Positions 1-8,403 of a stretch of DNA of 64,000 nt are shown piece by piece. How positions within the stretch are numbered: the first letter of the stretch is position 1; every line of letters starts with the position of its first letter. The stretch is from Candidatus Venteria ishoeyi. GTDB taxonomy: Bacteria; Pseudomonadota; Gammaproteobacteria; Beggiatoales; Beggiatoaceae. The stretch lies in assembly GCF_030378065.1 (NCBI RefSeq), contig NZ_JAUCGJ010000023.1, positions 1-64,000 of the forward strand, read 5' to 3'. The notes below the pieces were generated by a model that was given only the letters and a program-made list of their open reading frames with translations, ran no database searches and was not told the DNA's origin. The position numbers and the translations under genes were made by a program.

Positions 1-324
1 GAATGCTCAAATTTATAACTTGAAATGGCATGTTTTTAATATTAAGCACTAAAATTCATGTTTAATATAAAATATAAAAATACCACTCCATATAAATCAA
101 TAGGTTATAAAATACATCTTATAGAATTAGCACCCAGTGAAAAGTGAAAAGCCTTGTATCTCGATGTTCAAATTAGCATACTGAGCTTACTATACTGGAA
201 TATTAGAGTTCCATAATTTGAACATCGAGTGTATAGAATTTACTTAAGCTGAACTCGATGTCACTCCATTTAGCACTACAGCTATTTCTAAATTTCATTC
301 AGCGTCTTTAGCACTGAATGAAAT
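1..324. other. AT-rich intergenic start of window
   Basis: No coding region is supported here. The first 150 bases are strongly AT-rich with no open frame of note. The interesting content is two inverted repeats, listed separately: a 16-bp perfect one at 160-229 and a 13-bp hairpin at 290-326 that runs into the stop codon of the next gene. Confidence 0.6.
160..229. repeat. 16-bp perfect inverted repeat with 38-nt spacer
   Basis: The arms at 160-175 (CTCGATGTTCAAATTA) and 214-229 are exact reverse complements. The arms are long and perfect, so chance is unlikely. There is no T-tract, so a terminator is not indicated. It may be the end of a mobile or foldback element or a regulator site. Confidence 0.6.
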
Positions 325-326
325 TT
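290..326. repeat. 13-bp stem, 11-nt loop hairpin at the 3' end of the DUF1318 gene
   Basis: The arms at 290-302 and 314-326 are exact complements and overlap the stop codon of the minus-strand gene (TAA at 325-327). No U-rich stretch follows on the minus strand, so this is a possible 3'-end stabiliser rather than a clear intrinsic terminator. Confidence 0.5.
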
Positions 327-972
327 ACTTTTGCCGCCACTGCCCCAGATTATTCTGATACCACCAACCGCGTTGCGCATTGCTGATCCAGCGCTGGGAA
401 AAAGTATCCTGAATCTGCACTATCCATTCCGGGTGTTTATTGGCATTGGCAATGGCTTGATACAAAGCCATGCGATCCTGATTATCTGCTGTTACCGCTT
501 TCTTAATACGATTACGATCACGCAGTGGAATTGCATTAGGCTTGCGTATACTAAGCAGGCCATCATGTGTTAAACCCAACGCACCTTTACTGAAATAAGG
601 ACGCAAGGTCTTAAAACGTTGTGCCATACTATTTTTAATACGCTGGATTTTTGGTGTAGAAACACTAAAATAGACATCCGCAGCTTGCGCTTCTGTCACC
701 ATCCAATCTAATAAACGAATGGCTACTGTGGGCGTGGTGGGCAAATGACTTTGTGGTGCAGGTTTTTCAGGGGGTGTTGAGGATTTTTCCCCGGAAGTTT
801 GCGGTGCTTGCTCACTTTCTGGCTGTTGCCAGACTTCCCGAATCAAGGTATCCGCAGCGCGTTCAGCCGCAGCTGCGGGAAAATAGACATTAATAGTGAC
901 ACAAGCGCCGAGCAATAAACTCAGCACGGCGAGCGTCAAAAATTGTATTTTTAATCGGGGCAGTTTTAACAT
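325..972 (-). CDS. DUF1318 (YdbL-like) lipoprotein
   Basis: About 215 residues. The N-terminus is a lipoprotein signal (hydrophobic run, then LLGAC, with Cys as the lipidated residue). It is followed at once by TINVYFPAAAAERAAD, the hallmark of the YdbL/DUF1318 family. A Pro/Gln/Ser-rich linker separates this from a C-terminal basic domain rich in Arg, Trp and Gln. The start at 972 is chosen over the longer frame because an AGGAG ribosome site precedes it at the right spacing and the signal peptide then begins at residue 1. Family members lie in the envelope and their role is not established. In E. coli the homologue is grouped with ydbH and ynbE, which are not seen here. The gene diverges from ubiA with a short shared promoter region. 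Confidence 0.75.
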   Translation of the reverse strand: MLKLPRLKIQFLTLAVLSLLLGACVTINVYFPAAAAERAADTLIREVWQQPESEQAPQTSGEKSSTPPEKPAPQSHLPTTPTVAIRLLDWMVTEAQAADVYFSVSTPKIQRIKNSMAQRFKTLRPYFSKGALGLTHDGLLSIRKPNAIPLRDRNRIKKAVTADNQDRMALYQAIANANKHPEWIVQIQDTFSQRWISNAQRGWWYQNNLGQWRQK

Positions 973-1058
973 GGGCTTGGCTCCTGTTATGATGATTTCC
1001 ATTTTTTGTCCAGACAATTTTCTATTTTCGACTGGTTTTGATAAAAGGACAAGTTTTA

Positions 1059-1943
1059 ATGTCTTTTCCAAGTTTTAAACGCAGGCATTTATATCAATAT
1101 TATTTATTAACTCGCCTCAATCGCCCCATTGGTATTTATTTATTATTATGGCCAACCTTATGGGCTTTGTGGATAGCGGGTGAGGGGCGGCCTGACTGGG
1201 GCATTGTTTTGGTGTTTGTGTTGGGTGTCATTATTATGCGTTCTGCCGGTTGCGTGATTAATGATTACGCAGATCGACATATCGATAATAAAGTCAGTCG
1301 CACTCGTGAGCGACCACTGACCAGTGGCGCAATCAGTACAGAAGAAGCACTGACCGTATTTGTGATATTAATCGTGCTGGCTTTTTTACTGGTACTCACC
1401 CAAAATTTATTCACCATTTTATTATCTTTTGGCGCACTATTTTTAGCCGTCTTATACCCGTTTATGAAACGCTTCACGCATTTGCCGCAGGTTTTTCTTG
1501 GCGCGGCTTTTTCCTGGGCAATTCCCATGGCTTTTGCCGCGCAAACTGCTACTGTGCCTGATGTTGCATGGTGGCTTTTTTTCAGTACCTTATTATGGAT
1601 AGTGGCCTATGATACGCAATATGCCATGACTGACAGAGAAGATGATTTAAAAATCGGGGTGAAATCCACTGCTATTTTGTTTGGCAACGCAGACCGCCTG
1701 ATTATCGGCTTATTACAGACAACACTGCTGATTTCTTTTGTTGTTCTGGGTATTTTTTATTTACAGGCCAATCTGATTTATTATCTGTGTCTGGCAGGTG
1801 CCGCAGGATTTGCTTTGTATCAACAATATTTAATTCATCAACGTAAAGCCAGTGCTTGTTTTCAGGCATTTTTAAATAATCATTGGTTGGGCATGATGAT
1901 TTTTCTGGCTTTGCTGGGGCATTACAATCTGAGTTCAATATAA
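1059..1943 (+). CDS. ubiA: 4-hydroxybenzoate polyprenyltransferase UbiA
   Basis: An integral membrane enzyme that attaches the polyprenyl tail to 4-hydroxybenzoate in ubiquinone synthesis. The 294-residue product has the two Asp-rich Mg-diphosphate motifs expected: NDYADRHID at about residues 68-76 and DREDD at about 192-196. About eight hydrophobic segments surround them. The start at 1059 is preferred because an AAAAGGA ribosome site lies 9 nt before it; the upstream in-frame ATG at 1038 precedes that site. The usual partner ubiC (chorismate lyase) is not next to it. Length matches the family (about 290). Confidence 0.93.
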   Translation: MSFPSFKRRHLYQYYLLTRLNRPIGIYLLLWPTLWALWIAGEGRPDWGIVLVFVLGVIIMRSAGCVINDYADRHIDNKVSRTRERPLTSGAISTEEALTVFVILIVLAFLLVLTQNLFTILLSFGALFLAVLYPFMKRFTHLPQVFLGAAFSWAIPMAFAAQTATVPDVAWWLFFSTLLWIVAYDTQYAMTDREDDLKIGVKSTAILFGNADRLIIGLLQTTLLISFVVLGIFYLQANLIYYLCLAGAAGFALYQQYLIHQRKASACFQAFLNNHWLGMMIFLALLGHYNLSSI

Positions 1944-1950
1944 AAAAATT

Positions 1951-1977
1951 CCGGCGTAGCTGATAAAGCCACGCCGG
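1951..1977 (-). terminator. Intrinsic terminator for the Uma2 gene (minus strand)
   Basis: A 10-bp GC-rich stem with one mismatch (CCGGCGTAGC pairing with GCCACGCCGG, loop TGATAAA) is followed on the minus strand by AATTTTTTTAT. It lies about 100 nt beyond the minus-strand Uma2 stop. It also lies only a few bases after the ubiA stop and may serve both genes, but the T-run is on the minus side. Confidence 0.75.
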
Positions 1978-2080
1978 AGTATTTAGCATTAGGCAGTAAC
2001 TGGGATGACGAAAATCTCTCAACACCACAAGCAAAAACCAGTCCCATTTTTATTTCTTCTAATGTTAAGCATAACTCAGG

Positions 2081-2653
2081 TTAAATATCAGGAAACACAA
2101 TACCCTGATAAATTTCCAACAGGGTTAAGTCTGTATTCATTATCGGTAGAAATAAGCTGCTTTTGGTTTCGTTGTATTCATGTAACACCCATTCCTTATT
2201 ATCAGCACGGCGGAAATGCTCCACCCTGATATTTTCTGAATCAACCAGAATATAGTCATGTAATGTTGTGATACTGCGATATGAGGCAAATTTATCGCCT
2301 CGATCATAATCGCGGGTGCTGGGGGATAAAATCTCAAAAATCACAACAGGATTCAGTAAAGTGCGTTGCTGGTCGCTTAATTCCGGTTCACCACAAAATA
2401 CTGAAACATCCGGGTAAGTATCCAGTCCTGTTGGCGTTTGAATACGCATGTCACTATTCATAGGCTGACATGGTTTACCGCGCAAAGACTGACTTAAACT
2501 GGATAAAATATTGACAGATAGCCGCGCATGGTTAAAGCTGCCGCCTGACATGGCAAAAATTTCACCTTGAAAGAACTCGTGCTTATGATTGCTTTGTTCC
2601 TCCCACGCCAGATAATTTTCGCGGGTGGTGTTTTGTTTGATAGCTTGCTGCAT
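2081..2653 (-). CDS. Uma2 family protein (DUF820, PD-(D/E)XK fold)
   Basis: 190 residues with the features of the Uma2/DUF820 family: MSGGSFNHA near residue 40, a central YPDVSVF, and PVVIFEILSPSTRDYDRGDK. The conserved Asp (YPD) and Glu (FEIL) positions are those expected of the restriction-endonuclease-like fold. The family is abundant in cyanobacteria and filamentous sulfur bacteria and its biological role is not known. I chose the ATG at 2653, which has AAGGGG about 6 nt upstream; an in-frame GTG at 2659 lies too close to that site. A strong terminator lies downstream and a 160-bp foldback repeat upstream, so it looks like a single-gene unit. Confidence 0.8.
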   Translation of the reverse strand: MQQAIKQNTTRENYLAWEEQSNHKHEFFQGEIFAMSGGSFNHARLSVNILSSLSQSLRGKPCQPMNSDMRIQTPTGLDTYPDVSVFCGEPELSDQQRTLLNPVVIFEILSPSTRDYDRGDKFASYRSITTLHDYILVDSENIRVEHFRRADNKEWVLHEYNETKSSLFLPIMNTDLTLLEIYQGIVFPDI

Positions 2654-2708
2654 CTGCACCCCTTTGTTTCATCGGTTTATGAGTATAGCAAAAATGCCCA
2701 TTGTCCAT

Positions 2709-2868
2709 AGGAGTGAGAATTTTATAACTTCAGCAACTTGGCTGGTCTTTTTCTCCATTTTCTGCGTTGTGAAAACAGTTACATAGCTTGCTATGCGCCT
2801 GTTTTCATGCCTTGAAAATGAATAAAAATCCTGCGCCCAGTTTCTGTATTTATTTCATCCTCACTCCT
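2709..2868 (+). repeat. 160-bp foldback element, family A, copy 1
   Basis: Begins AGGAGTGAG and ends CTCACTCCT, exact complements. Inside, most of the left half can pair with the right half. The core is GCGTTG, then GAAAACAG, then a CATAGCTTGCTATG hairpin, then CTGTTTTC and CCTTG. The element ends 4 nt from the stop codon of the minus-strand ABC exporter at 2873. Other copies are at 22352, 33779, 33940 and, diverged, 11385; a partial copy is at 51850. Confidence 0.9.
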
Positions 2869-2872
2869 TAGT

Positions 2873-4726
2873 TTAGATCTGATTGGCATACAGATGCGTA
2901 TACACACCACGTTTTTCTAATAATTGCTGATGGCTGCCGGTTTCAATGATCTGCCCCGCTTCAAAGACAATGATACGATCTGCTTGTTTTACGGCACTGA
3001 GGCGATGGGCAATAATCAAGGTGGTTTTATCTTGTAAATAATTCTGCAATGCTTGGTGTAAACGCTGCTCTGTATCAGCATCCAATGCAGAGGTTGCTTC
3101 ATCCAGAATAACCGCTTTGGGTTGTGCTAATACCATACGCGCAACGGCAACGCGCTGTTGTTGTCCGCCGGATAAGCGCATACCATGACGCCCTAAGATG
3201 GTTTCCAATCCTTGGGGCAGGGCTAAGACAAAATCTTCAAGTTGCGCAATACGCAAGGCTTCCCATAATGCGGTTTCGGAATGCTGTTTTCCCAGTGTTA
3301 AATTCATGCGCAGGCTGTCATTAAACATGGCAGGGTGTTGCAATACCGTAGCCATCTGTTCACGCACTGCCTCAAAACCGGTTTCGGTAACAGGCGTGTC
3401 ATTAAAATAAATTTGGCCTTTTTGTATAGGGTATAAACCCAGTAATATTTGTGCCAAAGTCGTTTTACCAGCACCGCTGGCACCCACCAGTGCAACTTTT
3501 TCTCCCGCACGGATATCTAATGATACATTGTGTAGCGTCCATTCATTCTCAGCACGTTGTTCCGGGTGATAGGCAAAATGAATATTTTCCAGACGAATGG
3601 CAATCGCTGAATCATGTTGAAAAGGGTCTTGCTGCTGCGGATAATGCTTTTCCCATTGCAGTTCAAATAACTGGTTCACGCGCTGCAATGCTGCTTTTGC
3701 CGCATGATATTCGTATTGAATATTTAATACTTCCTGTATGGGGCCGAGCATGAACCAGAGATAACCAAAAATTGCCATCATTTGCCCGATAGTGAGATCG
3801 GAAAATAGTATCATCAGCAGGCCGATAGCACGGAAAGTATCAAAACCAAATAAAAAAATATTAAATGAAAAACGTGCGGCGGCATCGGTTTTCCAGGTAT
3901 AGGCAATGGAGTGATCCTTGATTTTTTTAGCACTACGCGCCAGACGTTGCAAATAATATTGTTCACGGTTATAAGCACGAATTTGCTGGATGCCTTCCAG
4001 GGTTTCGCTCAGCGTTTCCTGAAACAAGGCATAAGCATTGTTTTCCTTTTTTTTCAGGTGTTTGACTTTACGCCCTAATACCGTTGTGCTGTAAATCACC
4101 AGGGGATTAAACAATAAAATAAACAGCGCCAGTTGCCAGTTTAACCATAGCAATACCATTGCGGTGCCAATAATGCTGAATATGGCGACCAGTAGTTTGC
4201 TGATACTGCTGCCAATAAAACTATCCAGGGTGTCTAAATCCGTTACCAGGTGCGCGGTGAGCTTGCCACTGCCCAGGCGCTCATATTCGCTCATTGCTAC
4301 TTGTTGTAAATGGCCGATTAATTGTTTGCGAATCCGGTAGACTACGGTTTTGGAAATGATGGTAAATTGGCGCATTTGCGCAACGCCCAGCAACATTGCG
4401 CTAAAACGTAAGGTCACTGTTAAAGCGGTAATAAACACAATATAGAGCGTTGCACTATGCCAGCTTTCCGGAAAAAATACCTCTACCCAGGCGACAAGCG
4501 CGCCGGGCTGTTTTAAAACAACTTCATCCAGTAATAAAGGAATCAGCAGGGGAACGGGGACACTTAATAGTGTTGCAAAAATGGCAATAAGATTTGCCAG
4601 TAATAAGGGTTTTTTATGTTGCAGCGCGATGTGCAGGATATGTGACCATTGCCACGCTTGCGGCTTGCTGAAATGGGGAGACGTATCGACTGAATCATCA
4701 GGCGTAAGCTTGGTTGCTGAAGACAT
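2873..4726 (-). CDS. ABC exporter, fused membrane and ATPase domains
   Basis: 617 residues in the classical half-exporter order: an N-terminal six-helix transmembrane domain (about residues 35-330) and a nucleotide-binding domain (about 378-610). Visible motifs are Walker A GASGAGKT (about 415-422), signature LSGGQQQR (about 518-525), Walker B VILDEATS (about 539-546) and a switch His in IIAHRLS. It should work as a homodimer in the inner membrane. The substrate cannot be read from sequence; the MsbA/lipid-drug type is the nearest comparison. It is the last gene of a minus-strand run with the DsbC-like gene 45 nt upstream. Its stop lies against a foldback repeat. Confidence 0.85.
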   Translation of the reverse strand: MSSATKLTPDDSVDTSPHFSKPQAWQWSHILHIALQHKKPLLLANLIAIFATLLSVPVPLLIPLLLDEVVLKQPGALVAWVEVFFPESWHSATLYIVFITALTVTLRFSAMLLGVAQMRQFTIISKTVVYRIRKQLIGHLQQVAMSEYERLGSGKLTAHLVTDLDTLDSFIGSSISKLLVAIFSIIGTAMVLLWLNWQLALFILLFNPLVIYSTTVLGRKVKHLKKKENNAYALFQETLSETLEGIQQIRAYNREQYYLQRLARSAKKIKDHSIAYTWKTDAAARFSFNIFLFGFDTFRAIGLLMILFSDLTIGQMMAIFGYLWFMLGPIQEVLNIQYEYHAAKAALQRVNQLFELQWEKHYPQQQDPFQHDSAIAIRLENIHFAYHPEQRAENEWTLHNVSLDIRAGEKVALVGASGAGKTTLAQILLGLYPIQKGQIYFNDTPVTETGFEAVREQMATVLQHPAMFNDSLRMNLTLGKQHSETALWEALRIAQLEDFVLALPQGLETILGRHGMRLSGGQQQRVAVARMVLAQPKAVILDEATSALDADTEQRLHQALQNYLQDKTTLIIAHRLSAVKQADRIIVFEAGQIIETGSHQQLLEKRGVYTHLYANQI

Positions 4727-4771
4727 TAAAGAAACCAGAACAGGCGAATAAGAAAAAAATACACAATAATT

Positions 4772-5665
4772 TTATTCTGCTGTGCGCGGTGTAAAAGTTG
4801 AATCGGTAACAACGGGTTGTTCAAGCTTGTTGCTCTCTTTCTCTGTTTGCTTATGCAGAGGGTTGTGTTTTTTTAAGCGTTCAAGTAAGTCCTTAAATGA
4901 AAAATAGCCCGTAAATACATTGCCATCTTCAAAGATTAAAGTGGGTGTACCCAGTATTTTCAGGCTTTCCCCTAAAAAAAACTGTTGATCAACCGGATGC
5001 TCACAGGTTTGTATGTCTAATAAAAGCCCATCTCTGGCATCGTTTAATGCTTGTTTACGATCTTTGTCACACCACACGGCTAAAGTCTGTTCATAATCCA
5101 TGCCTTCCAGGCCATTTTTGGGAAATGCCAGATAACGTACCCGAATACCCGCTTTACGCAGCTTAGGAATATCTCTATGTAGCATGGCGCAAAATTCACA
5201 ATTAATGTCAATAAAAACCGTTAAAGTATAACGTTTTTCACCGATTTCCGGATAAATAATCATATCCTTTTCATCCAGCAAATGGAGTGTTTGCTGGCGC
5301 ACCTGCGCATATTGTACGGGAGAAAATTTTTCTGCTATTGCGTTAAATAGTAAATCATCACGCACTGACATGCTGGCATCTTGCGTAATTTGAAAAATAT
5401 AAGGCCCTACCACGGTTTCGTAGGCTTCAATTAAGTCTGTCGCCGGGCGTACTTCCAGATCTTCGGCCTTAAAGTGCACCAGACCCGAAGCATAAATACT
5501 TTTCAATAATGCGCTTTTAACGGCTTCAGAAGCAGGTGGTGGAGAGGTGGCAGATACGATGGCTGGATGTAACAGCAATAACAGCAAACCCATAACGACA
5601 CCAAGATAACTTATGCTTTGCAGCCAGCTTTGTTGTTGTCGCATATTGTTTGGAATCACTATCAT
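4772..5665 (-). CDS. DsbC-like periplasmic thiol:disulfide isomerase
   Basis: 297 residues with an N-terminal hydrophobic signal or anchor (about residues 18-40), a DsbC-type dimerisation region, then a thioredoxin fold. The catalytic CEFC is at about 156-159 and the cis-Pro in GTPTLIF at about 239-241. A second Cys pair (about 199 and 221) matches the structural disulfide of DsbC. The family isomerises wrong disulfides in the periplasm and is kept reduced by DsbD. The length is greater than E. coli DsbC (216 mature residues) because of the long leader and a charged C-terminal tail. It lies between a retropepsin-PDZ gene and an ABC exporter, all on the same strand, and an envelope-quality-control role for the group is inference. 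Confidence 0.75.
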   Translation of the reverse strand: MIVIPNNMRQQQSWLQSISYLGVVMGLLLLLLHPAIVSATSPPPASEAVKSALLKSIYASGLVHFKAEDLEVRPATDLIEAYETVVGPYIFQITQDASMSVRDDLLFNAIAEKFSPVQYAQVRQQTLHLLDEKDMIIYPEIGEKRYTLTVFIDINCEFCAMLHRDIPKLRKAGIRVRYLAFPKNGLEGMDYEQTLAVWCDKDRKQALNDARDGLLLDIQTCEHPVDQQFFLGESLKILGTPTLIFEDGNVFTGYFSFKDLLERLKKHNPLHKQTEKESNKLEQPVVTDSTFTPRTAE

Positions 5666-5741
5666 GGATATGTGCTCAAATTTTATTTTTATGTGGGTTG
5701 TAAAACGTTAGCATTTAGCTCCAGGCAATTCAACTCAATTC

Positions 5742-6923
5742 CTAAGGCAGTGGATCGGCATCCAATACAAAGTTAACCAATTTTATGTCTTCGCCACGTT
5801 GTAATTGCAACTGAAACGGGCTGCCTGTTTTTCCGCGCAACTGCCTGCGTACCCAAAACAAATCTTTAGTTGTGACACTTTTAGCATTGACTTGTAATAG
5901 CTGATCACTGGCTTTGATATCGGCTTGACTGGCAGCTGTACCCGGTTTGACATCAAATACCCAGAGTTTGTCATGATGCGCAACCAGGCGCATACCTGAT
6001 TTATTCGCTTCATCACGCTGCTCACAATGTTCACATTTTTTTAATCGAATTTGTAAGTTAGGAAAATCCAGTAAAACATGGTGCCGCCGGAGAAAACCAA
6101 TACCCAGTGCATTTTCTTCGGTTTCAGAAAAAACCAGGTTTTGATATGCCAATGTCCCAAGTTTCAAGTTTTTCAGGCGAATATCACGGGTTTCACTGCG
6201 CCCATTTAAGGTGACAACTTCTGATGATTTTTTAGAGGCGATAAGGTTTTGTTGTTTTAATTGCCCAATCAGTAATTGCCGCATTTGTCCCGTACCCAGA
6301 TCACCGGTATCCAGTACAAAAGCTAATTTTGAACCTAATAACTCAACCGGTACTTGTGGACGTTTTCTTGCAGACCAGCGTATGGGTAATGTCACATCCG
6401 CAGCAAATGCCGGTGGTTTTTCTTTGGCGGAAAAAGCACGAATGCGGTGCTTTTCAAAATCCAATTCCCAACGATACTGATGCAAGAAGGCGCTGCCTAG
6501 TAAACCATGAAATTCAATCCCCACAAAAGGCCAGAGACTTTCCAAATCCAAGGTGCTGTAAGGATAGGGGTTGGCAATTTCCAGTTTACCTAATTGCATG
6601 GGGCTTGCCGGGTAATAGTCGAGGTCGATTTCTCCGGTTGGGGTTTTGGCTTTCAGCTTATCCACTGTGCTGCCCAGTTGTTTTGCAACTGCCTCAAGTG
6701 CTAGTTTTTCTCCCAGCAAAGGTTTCAAGCTTTCATCCAGCACCACCAGCGTGGAACCACTGTCAAGCAGAAACAGGTATTCTTTGCCTTGTAACTGCAC
6801 GGGTACAAAAATACCATTGCTATGGGTAATAAACTGATGCTCAAAAACGGGTTCAGTTGCAGATACTGTGGTACTGAACAATAAAATAAATAAAACTAAA
6901 CGGGTGAGGTATTTTTGAATCAT
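5742..6923 (-). CDS. Secreted retropepsin-like aspartic protease with two Asp motifs and a PDZ domain
   Basis: 393 residues. A signal peptide of about 22 residues is followed by a retropepsin-like unit with LLDSGST (about 53-59). A second unit has VLDTGDLGTG (about 202-211), and a C-terminal PDZ domain occupies about 300-390 (GTAASQADIKASDQLLQVN). Two Asp-Ser/Thr-Gly motifs in one chain would allow an intramolecular pepsin-like active site rather than the homodimer used by single-motif retropepsins. A CxxC pair (CEHC) just before the PDZ domain may be a target of the DsbC-like protein encoded next. The gene sits between the LpoB-like gene (59 nt upstream) and dsbC-like (77 nt downstream). Catalytic activity is inferred. 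Confidence 0.75.
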   Translation of the reverse strand: MIQKYLTRLVLFILLFSTTVSATEPVFEHQFITHSNGIFVPVQLQGKEYLFLLDSGSTLVVLDESLKPLLGEKLALEAVAKQLGSTVDKLKAKTPTGEIDLDYYPASPMQLGKLEIANPYPYSTLDLESLWPFVGIEFHGLLGSAFLHQYRWELDFEKHRIRAFSAKEKPPAFAADVTLPIRWSARKRPQVPVELLGSKLAFVLDTGDLGTGQMRQLLIGQLKQQNLIASKKSSEVVTLNGRSETRDIRLKNLKLGTLAYQNLVFSETEENALGIGFLRRHHVLLDFPNLQIRLKKCEHCEQRDEANKSGMRLVAHHDKLWVFDVKPGTAASQADIKASDQLLQVNAKSVTTKDLFWVRRQLRGKTGSPFQLQLQRGEDIKLVNFVLDADPLP

Positions 6924-6981
6924 AAGCCTTCAATCATCGTTATATATAAAATTTTTCAGCGCAGCACGCTGAAAAATTTTA

Positions 6982-7572
6982 TTACAGACCAAAAATAGTA
7001 CGTTTGATATTTTTACGAATTTCTTTTTCATCCTGCCAGGTGAGCAGGCCGGTTTCCAAATCAATCAGTTTTAGGGTGAATTTATAATAAACATCGCGGG
7101 TACTTTTGCTGCCTTTAGTAATGCTGCTGAGATTGCCGTGTATCATATATTGCGCACCAAGTTGACGCATTTTAGGTGTAGCGGTATTGATATTGACCAT
7201 GCCGCCGCCATGCTGATAAGCCAGTTCTTTGCGGACGGCATCACGGCTTGCTTTATCAAGAAACTGAAATTTACCGGAACGCAGCAATTTATTCACAATG
7301 CTGTCGGTAATGGATTCCATGTCAATATGCTCAGTGGTTTTATTGCGCACGGTATCAACAAATAAAACCGGGCGTTGCTGTGTTGTTATTTGTTGCACCA
7401 CTGGAAATGTCAATAGTGAATCCACCATTTTAGCAGCAATTTGTTGTAAATCAGTGGAGCCAAATTGAATATCCACGGTTTCCACCGCTGTAGGATCGCC
7501 ATATTGCACTGTGCTGGTACAGCCACTTAACATTATCGCGCAGGTCAAGAGCAAGGAATAAAAAAAACGCAT
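6982..7572 (-). CDS. LpoB-like penicillin-binding-protein activator lipoprotein
   Basis: 196 residues. The signal ends in a lipobox (LSGC), so the product is an outer-membrane lipoprotein. The body matches the LpoB/CsgG-like fold: RPVLFVDTVRNKTTEHIDM, the STDLQQ segment, and a C-terminal VYYKFTLKLIDLETGLLTWQ strand typical of the family. In E. coli LpoB activates PBP1b from the outer membrane. A generic CsgG-type lipoprotein is the alternative. It is the first gene of the minus-strand run and faces cbiX across a 224-nt divergent promoter region. Confidence 0.75.
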   Translation of the reverse strand: MRFFYSLLLTCAIMLSGCTSTVQYGDPTAVETVDIQFGSTDLQQIAAKMVDSLLTFPVVQQITTQQRPVLFVDTVRNKTTEHIDMESITDSIVNKLLRSGKFQFLDKASRDAVRKELAYQHGGGMVNINTATPKMRQLGAQYMIHGNLSSITKGSKSTRDVYYKFTLKLIDLETGLLTWQDEKEIRKNIKRTIFGL

Positions 7573-7614
7573 ATCTGTGTACCTCTAAGGTAATGAGCAG
7601 AAAGTGAAATTAAA

Positions 7615-7651
7615 GCTTATTTTTTTGTACTTTAAGGTACAAAAAAATAAG
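7615..7651. repeat. AT-rich inverted repeat between divergent lpoB-like and cbiX genes
   Basis: CTTA followed by eight T and GTAC (7615-7630) pairs with GTAC, seven A and TAAG (7637-7651). A related string, CTTTAAGGTACAAAAAA, recurs near 10060 upstream of queF. It could be a bidirectional operator or a degenerate repeat; no regulator is identified. Confidence 0.45.
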
Positions 7652-7796
7652 TTAATCTGAGTTTGACGTAAGATTTTGTGGCATTTTCACCAAATAGCCA
7701 GAATATTTAACTTGTATTTTTTTGTGGTAGCCTCATGTATCTGGGATTGTCGGTGCCGTATCTGTTTATTTATTATATAACCTGAAGATTAAAAAA

Positions 7797-8210
7797 ATGT
7801 CCAATAGTCTGTTACTCGTCGCTCACGGGAGCCGACGTGAAAGCTCCAATGATGAAGTTCGGCATGTTGCCATGCAATTGCAGCAACAATTGAATAAACC
7901 AGACATTGAGGTGTATTGCGCTTTTTTGGAGCTGGCATCCCCCTCTATTGCTGAAGGACTCAAGCACTGTATTGAAACAGGTACTCAACAAGTAACGGTG
8001 TTACCTTATTTTCTTTCTGCGGGTCGACATGTCAGTACAGATATTCCAGCTATCATCAAAGAAGTACAAGCACTGTATCCTGATGTGGACATTCAGATTA
8101 TACCGCACTTGGGCGCTGCCACGGCCATTCCAGAAGTGTTGGCGCAACTAACCATTAAACGCATAAATGCCAGCCTATCAAGCACACAAAAGCCTGAAAA
8201 TATATGTTAG
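7797..8210 (+). CDS. cbiX: Small sirohydrochlorin chelatase (CbiX-type)
   Basis: 137 residues, the size of the short CbiX form, which acts as a homodimer inserting cobalt or iron into sirohydrochlorin. The N-terminal LLLVAHGSRR carries the metal-site His. The second conserved His is in LSAGRHVSTDIP, and E64 lies in the AFLELASPS segment. This is a tetrapyrrole chelatase for siroheme or cobalamin synthesis. Which metal it uses cannot be told, and no cob or cys genes adjoin it. The start ATG is supported by a GAAG site 10 nt before it. Confidence 0.88.
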   Translation: MSNSLLLVAHGSRRESSNDEVRHVAMQLQQQLNKPDIEVYCAFLELASPSIAEGLKHCIETGTQQVTVLPYFLSAGRHVSTDIPAIIKEVQALYPDVDIQIIPHLGAATAIPEVLAQLTIKRINASLSSTQKPENIC

Positions 8211-8333
8211 ACACCTGTTGATTTTGAGCAGATTCTGTTGAAAGTCAACAATGTTTTTTATTGAAATGAGAAAAGGCATAAAAAATACCAGATAGACTCT
8301 TTTATTATCAGTAATTTACAATAAAGTAATGGC

Positions 8334-8349
8334 TGGCATGTTATATGCG
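8334..8349 (+). promoter_or_regulatory. Sigma-54 (-24/-12) promoter of the pilin gene
   Basis: TGGCATGTTATATGCG has the invariant GG (8335-8336) and GC (8347-8348) of RpoN promoters separated by exactly 10 nt. It lies about 55 nt before the pilin ATG. Type IV pilin genes of Pseudomonas and relatives are RpoN/PilR dependent, so position and family agree. No start site has been measured. Confidence 0.7.
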
Positions 8350-8403
8350 CTTTGAAACGCAAAATAGTTAATAAAATATCAATTAGTGTTTTGGAGAGCC
8401 CTG

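Noticed and set aside
1-324. tRNA or small RNA in the first gap
   Set aside because: The inverted repeats do not form a cloverleaf and the region has no box-like or promoter-terminator pair I can defend.
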